A DNA stretch of 64,000 nt from Bradyrhizobium sp. CB1015 (GTDB taxonomy: Bacteria > Pseudomonadota > Alphaproteobacteria > Rhizobiales > Xanthobacteraceae), in assembly GCF_025200925.1 (NCBI RefSeq), contig NZ_CP104174.1:62001-126000 (forward strand), given 5' to 3'. The notes beneath the pieces were generated by a model that was not told where the DNA came from, did no database searches, and was given only the letters and a program-made list of their open reading frames with translations. This document shows positions 53,664-63,917 of the stretch, piece after piece. Made by a program: the position numbers and the translations under genes. How positions within the stretch are numbered: position 1 is the stretch's first letter; each line of letters opens with the position of its first letter.

Positions 53664-54527
53664 ATGGAGCACCTGACCATCAAGGCCAACGGCGCCGATT
53701 TCCACCTGGTCCGCGCTGGGCAGGGCAAACCGCTGCTTTTGCTGCATGGCTGGCCGGAATTCTGGCTGACCTGGGAGCCGGTGATGTCGAGGCTTTCGGA
53801 CCGGTTCACGCTTGTCGCGCCTGACCTCCGCGGCTTCGGCGACAGCGACAAGCCCGATGGCCCTTACGGACCGGACGGCCATGCCGCCGACATGCTGGCG
53901 CTGATGGACGGACTCGGCATCGACCGATTCGGCGTGGTCGGCCACGATGTCGGCGGCGCTGTCATGCAGCCCCTGGCCCGGCAGGCGCGCGAGCGGGTGT
54001 CAGGGCTGTTCTTCTTCGATTTCGTCTATCCCGGGATCGGGCCGCGGATGGCGGCACCCGATCGGCTCAACCACATCTGGTACCAGTCCTTTCACCAGAT
54101 GGAGATGGCGCCAAGGCTCATCAGTGCGAGCCGGGAGAGCTGCCGGCTCTATATCAGCCATTTCCTTACCGGCTGGGCGCACCGGAAGAACGCCTTCGAC
54201 GACGTGCTGGAGGCCTTCACGGGCAATTTCGTGAAAGACGGCAACCTCGCCGGCGGCTTTGCGCATTACCGCGCCTCGCGCGCCGGGCGCGTGGCGATGA
54301 TGAAAGGCGAAGCGCCCACGCTGCCGCCGATCGAGGTGCCGACCTGCGTGCGCTGGGCCGAGCACGATCCGTTGTTTCCGTATCGCTGGACCGACCGGCT
54401 GTCCGAGACCTTCGGCGATCTCGATCTCAAGATGTTTCCGGATGTCGGCCACTTCCCGCATCGGGAAGATCCGGATCGCGCGGCACGCGAGATCGCGGCA
54501 TTCTTTCAGCGCATCGGCTGGAGCTGA
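53664..54527 (+). CDS. alpha/beta hydrolase, epoxide-hydrolase/haloalkane-dehalogenase type
   Basis: A 287-residue enzyme. Landmarks are KPLLLLHGWPEFWLTWEPVM (oxyanion HGWPxFW), VAPDLRGFGDSDKPDGPYGP, nucleophile elbow GVVGHDVGGAVMQPLARQAR (Asp as nucleophile in GHDVGG), WYQSFHQMEMAPRLI, and the C-terminal acid/His pair VRWAEHDPLFPYRWTDRL and FPDVGHFPHREDP. The Asp nucleophile points to epoxide hydrolase or haloacid/haloalkane dehalogenase, with the fluoroacetate dehalogenase group as a third possibility. Length is normal. It is divergent from tRNA-Ser and converges with the ROK gene; a strong hairpin separates the two stops. The ATG at 53664 follows ggaaccggt. Confidence 0.85.
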   Translation: MEHLTIKANGADFHLVRAGQGKPLLLLHGWPEFWLTWEPVMSRLSDRFTLVAPDLRGFGDSDKPDGPYGPDGHAADMLALMDGLGIDRFGVVGHDVGGAVMQPLARQARERVSGLFFFDFVYPGIGPRMAAPDRLNHIWYQSFHQMEMAPRLISASRESCRLYISHFLTGWAHRKNAFDDVLEAFTGNFVKDGNLAGGFAHYRASRAGRVAMMKGEAPTLPPIEVPTCVRWAEHDPLFPYRWTDRLSETFGDLDLKMFPDVGHFPHREDPDRAAREIAAFFQRIGWS

Positions 54528-54541
54528 GGAGAAAACGGGGT

Positions 54542-54575
54542 GGGACCGCCAGACGCGGTAAACACTGGCGGTCCC
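54542..54575. terminator. strong hairpin between two converging genes
   Basis: gggaccgccag (54542-54552) pairs with ctggcggtccc (54565-54575), with a 12-base loop. There is no T-run, so it may be a bidirectional RNA stabiliser or a rho-assisted stop. Confidence 0.6.
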
Positions 54576-54700
54576 GTGCCGCTCATTGAAATACTGGCCG
54601 TGAAGGGCGGCTTCGCCGGCCGAGTGGAAGCGACGATTCGACCCTAGCGTGCGGCGGGCTTCCCGCAACGCAATCCGTCCCTTAACCTAACCGGTCAAGG

Positions 54701-55831
54701 TTACTCCTTGTCCGCTTTGCCCTTTTTCTTCCCGTTCTCCGTGGAATCACGGTCCTTGCCGTTGCCGTTCTCCTTGCGGCGATTGGTGAAGCGCGCGTTG
54801 CCGAGCCCGGTGCCGATGGTGAGCACGCCCCAGCGCTCGACATGCTGCATGAACGGCACTTCCGACAGGCCCTGAACGACGCCGTCATTGTGCATCAGGA
54901 CCGCGGTGTCGTGCTCGCCGATCTGCGGAATGGCCTCGACCAGGCTCGCCGGCAGGTTGAACTTGCTGCTCTCCCAATTGCCGGGGAGGTTCTGCGCGCC
55001 TTTCTCGATCGAGCCGTCCGCATTGATCACGCCGGGACAGGCGATGCCGATGAAGGGTGCGAGCTTGAAGCCTTCGGCCGCGGCGTCCTCAACGAGGCCT
55101 TGCAGCATCTTGACCAGCCGCTTCACCGCAGCTTCGCGGCTCGGCTCGTCGTCGGCATGGCGCCACAGCTCGGATTTGAAGACGACCGCCTTGGACAAAT
55201 CGGGCGCCTTCTTCCAACGGGTCTCGACGATGCCGCAGCGGATGTTGGTGCCGCCGATGTCGACGGCGAGAATGCTGTCATAGGCCTCGAAAATCCAGGA
55301 CGGCGCGAGGTGCAAGGCTCCGATCAGGCCGGCATCATCGGGATCGAAGCGAATCGGCACCAGGTCGACCTTGAAGCCCTCCGATTTCAGGATGATCTCG
55401 GCCCGCGCAATGGCGATCTCGCCGAGACGGCTGGCGCGAAAGCCGCCACCGACCACGATGCATTCGGTCTTGGCCCAGGCCTTGGTCTTGAGGAATCGCC
55501 GCGTGACGTAGGCGAGCTCCTGCGCGAAGTCCTCGATCGCGCTGTGCACCACGGCGGTGGCCTCGGTATCGTCGCCGACCAGAACGGCATCCAGGACCTT
55601 CTTGCTGATCTTGTCGGACGGCTCGTCGCCGAACGGATCCTCGCCGCTCTTGCGCAGCGGCTTGCGCCATTCTTCGAGGATCTCGCGAAAGGCGCCCTTG
55701 CTGGCGCGGTCGCCGAGAAACCCGTCCTCGTCCTTGATCTCGATGTTGAAGCTGTCGACATCGACCGACGGCAGGCGGCTCGCCCCGTGCTGGGCGATGC
55801 CCGTTGTCTTGACCAGTTCGTCCGTCGCCAT
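54701..55831 (-). CDS. ROK-family kinase-like protein with circularly permuted motif order
   Basis: A 376-residue protein. In normal ROK sugar kinases the order is DIGGTN, then PG/ND motifs, GTGxG, the Zn site, and finally GGG and AGLIGA. Here the first half (about 95-175) holds the ROK C-terminal motifs AKTECIVVGGGFRASRLGEI and FDPDDAGLIGALHLAP. The second half begins with the P-loop DSILAVDIGGTNIRCGIVET (about 186-205), then FIGIACPGVINADGSIEKG, VLMHNDGVVQGLSEVPF with the catalytic Asp 316, and VLTIGTGLGNARFTN. The zinc-binding CxCGxxGCxE motif is absent. The Lys-rich tail is charged. The start MATDELVKTT at 55831 is used. It probably phosphorylates a sugar or is a regulator; the substrate is unknown. 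Confidence 0.78.
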   Translation of the reverse strand: MATDELVKTTGIAQHGASRLPSVDVDSFNIEIKDEDGFLGDRASKGAFREILEEWRKPLRKSGEDPFGDEPSDKISKKVLDAVLVGDDTEATAVVHSAIEDFAQELAYVTRRFLKTKAWAKTECIVVGGGFRASRLGEIAIARAEIILKSEGFKVDLVPIRFDPDDAGLIGALHLAPSWIFEAYDSILAVDIGGTNIRCGIVETRWKKAPDLSKAVVFKSELWRHADDEPSREAAVKRLVKMLQGLVEDAAAEGFKLAPFIGIACPGVINADGSIEKGAQNLPGNWESSKFNLPASLVEAIPQIGEHDTAVLMHNDGVVQGLSEVPFMQHVERWGVLTIGTGLGNARFTNRRKENGNGKDRDSTENGKKKGKADKE

Positions 55832-55971
55832 GATAGCCCTTGCCCGCGTGTCCAATTCGCGAGGACACAACGGGGAGGGAACCCTTTGGTTGCACGCGGG
55901 CGGAAGATTCCGCCATCCCGCTGGAATTGCGCCAAATCCTTCAAATCCGGGCGGTTTTTGCCCAGTTTTCC

Positions 55972-55999
55972 TTGACTCTGGGCGGATGGCGGCTATAAG
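55972..55999 (+). promoter_or_regulatory. probable promoter of rplU-rpmA
   Basis: ttgact (55972-55977) and tataag (55994-55999) are spaced by 16 bases, a near-consensus vegetative promoter. The leader to the rplU start would be about 155 bases. Confidence 0.6.
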
Positions 56000-56163
56000 T
56001 CCCACAGCCGGCGCGGGGCGTTTCTCGCGCCGCTTGTTTTTGCGTGGGTTTTCAAAGGGATAACTCCCGCCCACGCAGACTCGCATAAACCATTAGCGAC
56101 TGACAAAAAGCCGGCCCGGACGATACGCGTCCCGAGGCCGGGATTGAACACGGAGAAAGAACG

Positions 56164-56550
56164 ATGTTCGCAGTCATCAAAACCGGCGGCAAGCAATACC
56201 GCGTCGTGCCGGATGATGTTCTCGAAGTAGGCAAGATCGAAGGCGAAGTCGGCTCGATCGTGCAGTTGAATGAAGTTCTGGTGGTCGGCGGCGACACGCC
56301 GGTGCTGGGCGTTCCGACGGTCGCAGGTGCGTCCGTCGCGGTCGAGGTGCTCGACCACAAGCGCGGCCCGAAGGTCATCGCCTTCAAGAAGCGCCGCCGC
56401 AAGAATTCGCGCCGCAAGCGCGGCTACCGCGACGAGATCACCGTGCTGCGCGTCAGCGAGATCCTGACCGACGGCGCCAAGCCCACCAAGGGCCCGCGTC
56501 CGAAGAAGGAGAAGGTGGCGAAGGAGCCGGCAGCGGAAGCTGCCGAGTAA
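56164..56550 (+). CDS. rplU: 50S ribosomal protein L21
   Basis: A 128-residue ribosomal protein. It opens [20 protein letters not shown], carries [15 protein letters not shown] and [20 protein letters not shown], and has [13 protein letters not shown]. The C-terminus carries an Ala/Glu/Lys-rich extension common in alphaproteobacteria. It is encoded directly upstream of rpmA (L27), the standard order, with a 100-base gap. A ribosome binding site (gagaaag) precedes the ATG. Confidence 0.97.
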   Translation: MFAVIKTGGKQYRVVPDDVLEVGKIEGEVGSIVQLNEVLVVGGDTPVLGVPTVAGASVAVEVLDHKRGPKVIAFKKRRRKNSRRKRGYRDEITVLRVSEILTDGAKPTKGPRPKKEKVAKEPAAEAAE

Positions 56551-56652
56551 GGAAAATCGATCACGCCAATTCACGAATTGATGCGTGAGAAATTTTGAAA
56601 TGATTCCGTCAAGGAATTGACCTAGAACTACGCAGGATTTCGGAGACGAGCC

Positions 56653-56922
56653 ATGGCTCACAAAAAAGCAGGCGGTTCATCGCGCAACGGTCGCGATTCC
56701 AAGGGCAAGCGCCTCGGTATCAAGGCGTTCGGCGGCGAGATCGTCACGCCCGGCAACATCATTGCGCGTCAGCGCGGCACCACCTGGCACCCCGGCCTCA
56801 ATGTCGGCATGGGTACGGACCACACTCTGTTTGCCAAGATCGAGGGCCGCGTTGCGTTCCAAGCCAAAGCCAACGGCCGCACCTTCGTATCGGTGCTCCC
56901 GATTGTCGAGGCTGCTGAATAG
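56653..56922 (+). CDS. rpmA: 50S ribosomal protein L27
   Basis: An 89-residue ribosomal protein. It begins [20 protein letters not shown] (the L27 N-terminus that reaches the peptidyl transferase centre). [20 protein letters not shown] and [20 protein letters not shown] follow. Complete and typical. It is transcribed with rplU, and a terminator follows about 80 bases after its stop. Confidence 0.97.
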   Translation: MAHKKAGGSSRNGRDSKGKRLGIKAFGGEIVTPGNIIARQRGTTWHPGLNVGMGTDHTLFAKIEGRVAFQAKANGRTFVSVLPIVEAAE

Positions 56923-56999
56923 ACGGTGGATCAAATTGGAGTCCGCCGGTCCCGACTGAACCGGCGGAGTCCTGAAGATCCCAACAGATCGAAGGCTCC

Positions 57000-57035
57000 A
57001 AGGGGAGGCGGGAAACCGGCCTCCCCTTTTCTTTG
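57000..57035 (+). terminator. rho-independent terminator of the rplU-rpmA operon
   Basis: aaggggaggc (57000-57009) pairs with gcctcccctt (57019-57028), followed by tttcttt. An additional hairpin (ccgccggt with accggcgg, 56943-56967) lies upstream. Confidence 0.9.
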
Positions 57036-57070
57036 CTCACTTTGAATTAGTGACTTTCACGGAGCCGGAC

Positions 57071-57664
57071 ATGTTGCAGGATTTTTCGAGCGTGACCTTG
57101 GCCGAGGCGAGACCCAGCGTCGTCGCCACAGAGCGGCTGACCTTGCGGCGGCCGACGCTGGCCGACGTCAGGGCCATCGCCCGGCTCGCCAATGACCGCC
57201 GCGTCGCCGAGAACACGCGCCGCCTGCCGCATCCCTATTCGCAGGACGACGCCGTCGAATTCATCCGCGCCACCGCCGAACTCGGAGCTGAGACCGTGTT
57301 CCTGATCGAGCACGATAGCGGGCCGGTCGGCATGGTCGGCATCGATTGCTCCAAGCCCGGCAATGCCGAGCTTGGCTACTGGCTCGGCATCGAGCATTGG
57401 GGCCGGGGCTTTGCCACCGAGGCTGCACGCGGCGCGATCGACTTCTTCTTCGAGGAGTTCGAGGACGAGCATCTCTATGCCGGTGCGCGCGTCACCAATC
57501 CGGCCTCGCGCAAGGTGCTGGAGAAGTGTGGCTTCCAGTGGAGCGGCGTCCAGCTGCACCGCTTCCTGGCGCTGGGCTCCTCCACGCCTGTCGACTGCTT
57601 CCGCCTGTCGCGCGGCGTGTGGGCCTCGCTGAAGAGCTGGAGCAGTGCGAGGCGGGTGCGGTAA
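57071..57664 (+). CDS. GNAT-family N-acetyltransferase (RimJ/RimL-like)
   Basis: A 197-residue acetyltransferase. It shows ATERLTLRRPTLADVRAIAR (start of the RimJ/RimL type), VFLIEHDSGPVGMVGIDCSK, and ELGYWLGIEHWGRGFATEAA with the acetyl-CoA motif WGRGFATEA. DEHLYAGARVTNPASRKVLE then KCGFQWSGVQ also fit. It may acetylate a ribosomal or other protein N-terminus or a small molecule; the target is unknown. The ATG at 57071 has ggag 9 bases upstream; a GTG at 57050 would add seven residues. It directly follows the rpmA terminator. Confidence 0.85.
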   Translation: MLQDFSSVTLAEARPSVVATERLTLRRPTLADVRAIARLANDRRVAENTRRLPHPYSQDDAVEFIRATAELGAETVFLIEHDSGPVGMVGIDCSKPGNAELGYWLGIEHWGRGFATEAARGAIDFFFEEFEDEHLYAGARVTNPASRKVLEKCGFQWSGVQLHRFLALGSSTPVDCFRLSRGVWASLKSWSSARRVR

Positions 57665-57667
57665 CTT

Positions 57668-57826
57668 ACCCTCCCCTGGAGGGGGAGGGTCGATCGCGCA
57701 CAGCGCGAGCGGGGTGGGGTGATCTTTCCACTCGGGCAGTATTCGACGCGGAGAGACCATCACCCCACCCCGCTACGCATTTCGCTGCGCTGCATGCGCA
57801 GCGACCCTCCCCCTCCAGGGGAGGGT
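57668..57826. repeat. interspersed imperfect palindrome, family D copy 2
   Basis: It begins accctcccctggagg, contains gcgagcggggtggggtga and tcaccccaccccgct, and ends ctccaggggagggt. It ends 7 bases before the stop codon of the DMT gene and may act as a bidirectional terminator. Confidence 0.85.
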
Positions 57827-57832
57827 GGGGGA

Positions 57833-58756
57833 TCACGCCGGCGGATTCACTTCGTCGCCGGGACGTCCCAGATCCCGCTCGCGCAAGTAAATGTAGAACC
57901 CGGCGCCGATGATGATCGCGGCGCCGGCGAGTGTTGCGATCGACGGGACGTCGCCGAACACGACGAAGCCGAAGATCACCGCCCAGACGATCATCGAATA
58001 TTGATAGGGCACCACGACGCTGGCCGGCGCCAGCTTGAGCGAGCGGTTGACGCAGAACAGCGCGGTCACCGAAACGCATCCGGCGAGCGCGAAGATCACG
58101 AGGCTGCCTGGCGTCGGCGGCACCCAGTGGAACGCCGACAGCACCGCCCCCAGCGAAAACGTGCCGATGAATTGCGAGGACGCCATCACGATGTCGGGCG
58201 TCTTGCGCAGGCTGCGCGTGATCAGCATCAGGGTTGCGAAGGAGAGGCTGCCGCCGAGCGCAATCAGCGCCGGCAGGCTGACGGTCTGCGCCGACGGCCG
58301 CAGCGCGATCAAGACGCCGCAGAAGCCGATCAGGATCGCGGTCCAGCGCCGCCAGCCGACCTTCTCGCCCAGAAAGATCGCCGACATCGCGGTGACGAAG
58401 ATCGGACCTGCGAGATAATAGGTGATGACGTCGGCGAGCGGCAGATAGACGGTTGCGAGAAAGAAGGCCGCGACCTCCAGCGTCGACAGCACGACGCGAA
58501 CCAGCTGCAGGCCCGGCCGCTCCAGATGCAGGAACAGGTCGCGCTGCTTCCAGATCAGCGGCGACAGCAGGAGCAGCGCCGCGCAGGCGCGCAGGAACAA
58601 GAGCTGCCCCACCGAATAGGTCCCGACCAGGAACTTGCCCATGGCGTCGCCGAACGAGAACATGAAGATCGACAGCACCATGAGTCCGATGCCGGCGAGG
58701 CGCGCGGAGCGATCGTCATAGGCGGAGAGATTCTTGAACAGGGGCATTGCGGTCAT
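57833..58756 (-). CDS. EamA/DMT-superfamily transporter
   Basis: A 307-residue membrane protein with ten hydrophobic segments. The first EamA repeat begins RLAGIGLMVLSIFMFSFGDA, the second PALIALGGSLSFATLMLITR. VITYYLAGPIFVTAMSAIFL then GEKVGWRRWTAILIGFCGVL are typical DMT segments. The substrate is unknown, and RhaT/S-adenosylmethionine-type carriers are close relatives. The start MTAMPLFK is taken at 58756; MPLFK at 58747 is equally possible. Family A repeat copy 4 lies directly upstream. Confidence 0.85.
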   Translation of the reverse strand: MTAMPLFKNLSAYDDRSARLAGIGLMVLSIFMFSFGDAMGKFLVGTYSVGQLLFLRACAALLLLSPLIWKQRDLFLHLERPGLQLVRVVLSTLEVAAFFLATVYLPLADVITYYLAGPIFVTAMSAIFLGEKVGWRRWTAILIGFCGVLIALRPSAQTVSLPALIALGGSLSFATLMLITRSLRKTPDIVMASSQFIGTFSLGAVLSAFHWVPPTPGSLVIFALAGCVSVTALFCVNRSLKLAPASVVVPYQYSMIVWAVIFGFVVFGDVPSIATLAGAAIIIGAGFYIYLRERDLGRPGDEVNPPA

Positions 58757-58767
58757 TCGTGGGAAGC

Positions 58768-58845
58768 GTCATTGCGAGCGCAGCGAAGCAATCCAGACTG
58801 TCTCCGCAGCGGCAGTCTGGATTGCTTCGCTGCGCTCGCAATGAC
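58768..58845. repeat. interspersed palindrome, family A copy 4
   Basis: It starts gtcattgcgagcgcagcg and ends gctgcgctcgcaatgac. It sits between divergent DMT and MaoC genes, close to the DMT start codon. Confidence 0.85.
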
Positions 58846-59000
58846 GGTGAGAAAGCGGCGAAAGCAGCGACCAGAGTCGCTTGCGGTCGTTTTAATGACG
58901 TGAGCCGCCGGGACAAGCCCGCTAGCGCCGAATTGAACGGATTGTCGCACTCTTCGCATCGCGGTAGCGATACAGGCCACATCGACAGAAGAGCCCTGAC

Positions 59001-60609
<1,609 letters not shown>

Positions 60610-60629
60610 GGTAAGCACCGCTCTCTCGA

Positions 60630-60656
60630 AACCTCTCCCTTCGGGAGAGGTTTTCT
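60630..60656 (+). terminator. rho-independent terminator after obgE
   Basis: aacctctccc (60630-60639) pairs with gggagaggtt (60643-60652), with a three-base loop and a T-rich tail (ttttc). Confidence 0.9.
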
Positions 60657-60708
60657 TCGCGCCATCGATAGCGCAATATCGGGCAAACGAAGCGGTGGAG
60701 CGAGAAGC

Positions 60709-62343
60709 ATGGCGCACGCGAAGAACGTTCTCTGGATCATGTGCGACCAGCTTCGCTACGACTATCTCGGCTGCACCGGCCATCCCACGCTGAAGACGCC
60801 GAACATCGACGCCATGGCGAAGCGCGGCGTGCTCTTTACCAAGGCGTATGTGCAATCGCCGATCTGCGGCCCGTCGCGGATGTCGTTCTATACGGGCCGC
60901 TACATGCGCTCGCACGGCTCGCACTGGAACGGCTGGCCGCTGCGGGTCGGCGAGCCCACGCTCGGCGATCACCTCAACAAGATCGGCGTGCGCAACGTGC
61001 TGGTCGGCAAGACCCATATGGCGCCCGACATCGAAGGCATGAAGGCGCTCGGCATTCCCCCGGAATCGATGATCGGCGTGCATGTCGCCGAATGCGGCTT
61101 CGAGCCTTACGAGCGCGATGACGGCCTGCATCCGACCGGGCGGCCGCGGCCGAAATACGACGAATATCTGCGAAAGCACGGTTTTGAAGCCACCAATCCC
61201 TGGGAGCATTGGGCCAATTCCGGCGCTGCTGACGACGGTAGCTTGCAGAACGGCTGGCTGCTGGTTCACGCCGACAGGGCCGCGCGCGTGCCCGAAGAGC
61301 ATTCCGAGACGCCCTACATGACGCGGCGCGCGATGGACTTCATCAGCGAGGCCGAGACCGACGGCAGGCCGTGGTGTTTGCATCTGTCCTACATCAAGCC
61401 GCACTGGCCCTATATCGCGCCCGAGCCCTATGCCAGCATGTATTCGACCGATGACATGATCCCGGCGATCCGCTCCGAGCGCGAGCGGCAGAATCCGCAT
61501 CCGGTGTTTGGCGCCTATATGGACATGCGCTACTCCCGCAACATGGCGCGCAATGATGCCCGCGAGAAGGTGATCCCGACCTATATGGGCCTGATCAGCC
61601 AGATCGACGACCAGATGGGCGTGCTGATGAAGTTTTTAGGTGAGCGCGGCCTGCTGGACACCACCATGATCGTGTTCACCTCCGATCATGGCGACTATCT
61701 CGGCGATCACTGGATGGGCGAGAAGGACCTGTTCCACGAGCAGTCCGCGAAGATTCCGCTGATCATCATCGATCCCTCGCAGGAAGCCGACGCCACGCGC
61801 GGCACGCGTAGCGACGCGCTGGTGGAGGCGATCGATCTCGCCCCGACCTTCCTCGATTATTTCGGCGGCAAGGTGCCGGGCCACATCCTCGAAGGACGTT
61901 CGCTGCTACCGCTGCTGCGCGGGCCCACGCCGCCGGATTGGCGCAAGGTGGCATTTTCCGAATACGACTATGCCATGCAGGACGTGCGGCTGAAGCTGAA
62001 CCAGCCGATCGAGCGCTGCCGCCTGTTCATGGTATTCGACGGCCGCTGGAAATACATCCACGCCTCCGGCTTCCGCCCGATGCTGTACGACCTCGAAACC
62101 GATCCGGACGAATTTCTGGATCGCGGCGACGACCCGGAGTGCGCCGGCGTCATCGCGCGGCTGAAGGCCGAGCTGTTCGACTGGGCGCTGCATCCGAACG
62201 ATCACATCACCACACCGCGCGAGAAGATCGCCACCTATGCGGACAATCAGCTCCAGGTGAAGGGCGGCTTCCTGATCGGCATCTGGGACGAGAAAGAGCT
62301 TGCCGCGATCCGCGACGACATCGCGCAGCGCGCGAAGATGTGA
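60709..62343 (+). CDS. sulfatase-family hydrolase, probably phosphonate/phosphate monoester hydrolase
   Basis: A 544-residue sulfatase-fold enzyme. The formylglycine motif is SPICGPSRMSFYTGRYMRSH: Cys 53 in CxPSR is converted to formylglycine. LWIMCDQLRYDYLGCTGHPT gives the first metal Asp, and VFTSDHGDYLGDHWMGEKDL the Asp-His pair. RLFMVFDGRWKYIHASGFRP is a later conserved block. The run CGPSRMSFYTGRYM and the overall length match the phosphonate monoester hydrolase/phosphodiesterase group studied in Rhizobium. Arylsulfatase is the alternative. An AslB-type maturase is not in the window. It stands between obgE and proB; a terminator and a repeat flank it. Confidence 0.85.
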   Translation: MAHAKNVLWIMCDQLRYDYLGCTGHPTLKTPNIDAMAKRGVLFTKAYVQSPICGPSRMSFYTGRYMRSHGSHWNGWPLRVGEPTLGDHLNKIGVRNVLVGKTHMAPDIEGMKALGIPPESMIGVHVAECGFEPYERDDGLHPTGRPRPKYDEYLRKHGFEATNPWEHWANSGAADDGSLQNGWLLVHADRAARVPEEHSETPYMTRRAMDFISEAETDGRPWCLHLSYIKPHWPYIAPEPYASMYSTDDMIPAIRSERERQNPHPVFGAYMDMRYSRNMARNDAREKVIPTYMGLISQIDDQMGVLMKFLGERGLLDTTMIVFTSDHGDYLGDHWMGEKDLFHEQSAKIPLIIIDPSQEADATRGTRSDALVEAIDLAPTFLDYFGGKVPGHILEGRSLLPLLRGPTPPDWRKVAFSEYDYAMQDVRLKLNQPIERCRLFMVFDGRWKYIHASGFRPMLYDLETDPDEFLDRGDDPECAGVIARLKAELFDWALHPNDHITTPREKIATYADNQLQVKGGFLIGIWDEKELAAIRDDIAQRAKM

Positions 62344-62369
62344 GCAAGGGAGCGCAGCTCTCTCAACTC

Positions 62370-62493
62370 GTCATGCCCGGGCTTGACCCGCCTGCGCGGC
62401 CGAAGCCGCTTCGGCGCGGCGAAGGCCCGGGCATCCACGTCTCACCTCCTTCGCGGGAAGTACGTGGATGGCCGGGTCAAGCCCGGCCATGAC
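62370..62493. repeat. interspersed imperfect palindrome, family H
   Basis: It starts gtcatgcccgggcttgac and ends caagcccggccatgac, with inner gcatccacgt and acgtggatgg. It follows the sulfatase gene and may end its transcription. Confidence 0.8.
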
Positions 62494-62520
62494 GGTGGAG
62501 TATGGAGCGCGGGCGAAGAT

Positions 62521-62589
62521 TCAATTCTCGATCTTGTAGCCCGTCGCCTTCACGATCGGCTGCCACAACGCAGTGTTCGCGGCGAGCTC
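62521..62589 (-). pseudogene. C-terminal remnant of a Bug-family binding protein
   Basis: The minus-strand frame ends ELAANTALWQPIVKATGYKI-EN then stop (62521-62523), a typical C-terminus of tripartite tricarboxylate (Bug) binding proteins. Nothing of the rest of the gene is visible upstream. It shows an old deletion between the sulfatase and proB. Confidence 0.6.
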
Positions 62590-62777
62590 TCCCCTCCCAT
62601 TGTCGTTGGCCGCAGTTAGAGCCAGGCGGACGCCCGGCACAAGGCCGACATGTGCCGTTTACCATGCCGGCCGCCTTGCGCCGGTCACCATCCTGCTGCA
62701 AAAGCAGGGCTCATCGGCGCCGCCTGTCGCTCCGCCGTTTCCCGAGCAATTCGCATCCAGCGCCAAAATAAACACAC

Positions 62778-63899
62778 ATGGCCAGCCCCGAACTCAGTCA
62801 ATTCCGCCGCATCGTCGTCAAGGTCGGCTCCGCGCTGCTGGTCGATTCCGACAAGGGCGAGGTGCGCTCCTCCTGGCTCGCCGCGCTCGCCGACGACATG
62901 GCCAAGCTGCACCAGGAAGGACGCGACGTCCTCGTCGTTTCCTCCGGCTCGATCGCGCTCGGCCGCAGCCGGCTCAAATTGCCGCGCGGCCCGCTGAAGC
63001 TGGAAGAGAGCCAGGCCGCGGCTGCCGTCGGCCAGATCGCGCTGGCGCGGATCTGGTCGGAGGTGCTCGGGGCGCACGGCATCGGCGCCGGCCAGATCCT
63101 GGTGACGCTGCAGGACACCGAGGAGCGCCGCCGCTATCTCAATGCGCGCTCCACCATCGGCAAGCTGCTGGAATGGCGCGCCATCCCCGTGATCAACGAG
63201 AACGACACGGTCGCGACCACCGAGATCCGCTACGGCGACAACGATCGCCTCGCCGCGCGCGTCGCGACCATGGCGAGCGCCGACCTGCTCGTGCTGCTGT
63301 CCGACATCGACGGGCTCTACGACGCCCCGCCGAAGAACAACCCGAAAGCAAAGCTCATTCCCATCGTCGACAGCATCTCCTCGGAGATCGAGGCGGTGGC
63401 GGGCGATGCCGAATCCGAGCTGTCGCGCGGCGGCATGCGCACCAAGGTCGAGGCGGCCAAGATCGCGACGACCGGCGGCACGCACATGCTGATCGCCTCC
63501 GGCAAGATCGAGCATCCCCTGCAGGCGATCGCCGATGGCGGTCGCTGCACCTGGTTCCTGACGCCGGCCAATCCCATCACCTCACGCAAGCGCTGGATCG
63601 CAGGCACGCTGGAGCCGAAGGGCACGCTGACCATCGATGCCGGCGCCGTGACCGCGCTGCGCGCCGGCGCCAGCCTGCTGCCGGCCGGCGTGATCAGGGT
63701 CGAGGGCCAGTTCGCCCGCGGCGATGCCGTGATCGTGCGCGGTCCCGACGGCAGCGAGGTCGGCCGCGGCCTGATCGCCTATGACGCCGACGATGCCGAG
63801 CGGATCAAGGGCCGCTCCTCCCCTGATGTGATGACCATCCTCGGCATCAGCGGCCGCGCCGAGATGATCCACCGGGATGATCTGGTGGTGGGCGGGTGA
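62778..63899 (+). CDS. proB: glutamate 5-kinase
   Basis: A 373-residue enzyme, the first step of proline synthesis (glutamate to glutamyl-5-phosphate). The kinase domain shows [75 protein letters not shown], and [20 protein letters not shown]. The C-terminal PUA domain follows ([20 protein letters not shown]). Complete and normal in length. proA is not visible to the right within the window: a toxin gene of opposite strand comes next. The start [10 protein letters not shown] at 62778 is the natural one. Confidence 0.97.
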   Translation: MASPELSQFRRIVVKVGSALLVDSDKGEVRSSWLAALADDMAKLHQEGRDVLVVSSGSIALGRSRLKLPRGPLKLEESQAAAAVGQIALARIWSEVLGAHGIGAGQILVTLQDTEERRRYLNARSTIGKLLEWRAIPVINENDTVATTEIRYGDNDRLAARVATMASADLLVLLSDIDGLYDAPPKNNPKAKLIPIVDSISSEIEAVAGDAESELSRGGMRTKVEAAKIATTGGTHMLIASGKIEHPLQAIADGGRCTWFLTPANPITSRKRWIAGTLEPKGTLTIDAGAVTALRAGASLLPAGVIRVEGQFARGDAVIVRGPDGSEVGRGLIAYDADDAERIKGRSSPDVMTILGISGRAEMIHRDDLVVGG

Positions 63900-63917
63900 A
63901 GGCCGAACATACGCCGG

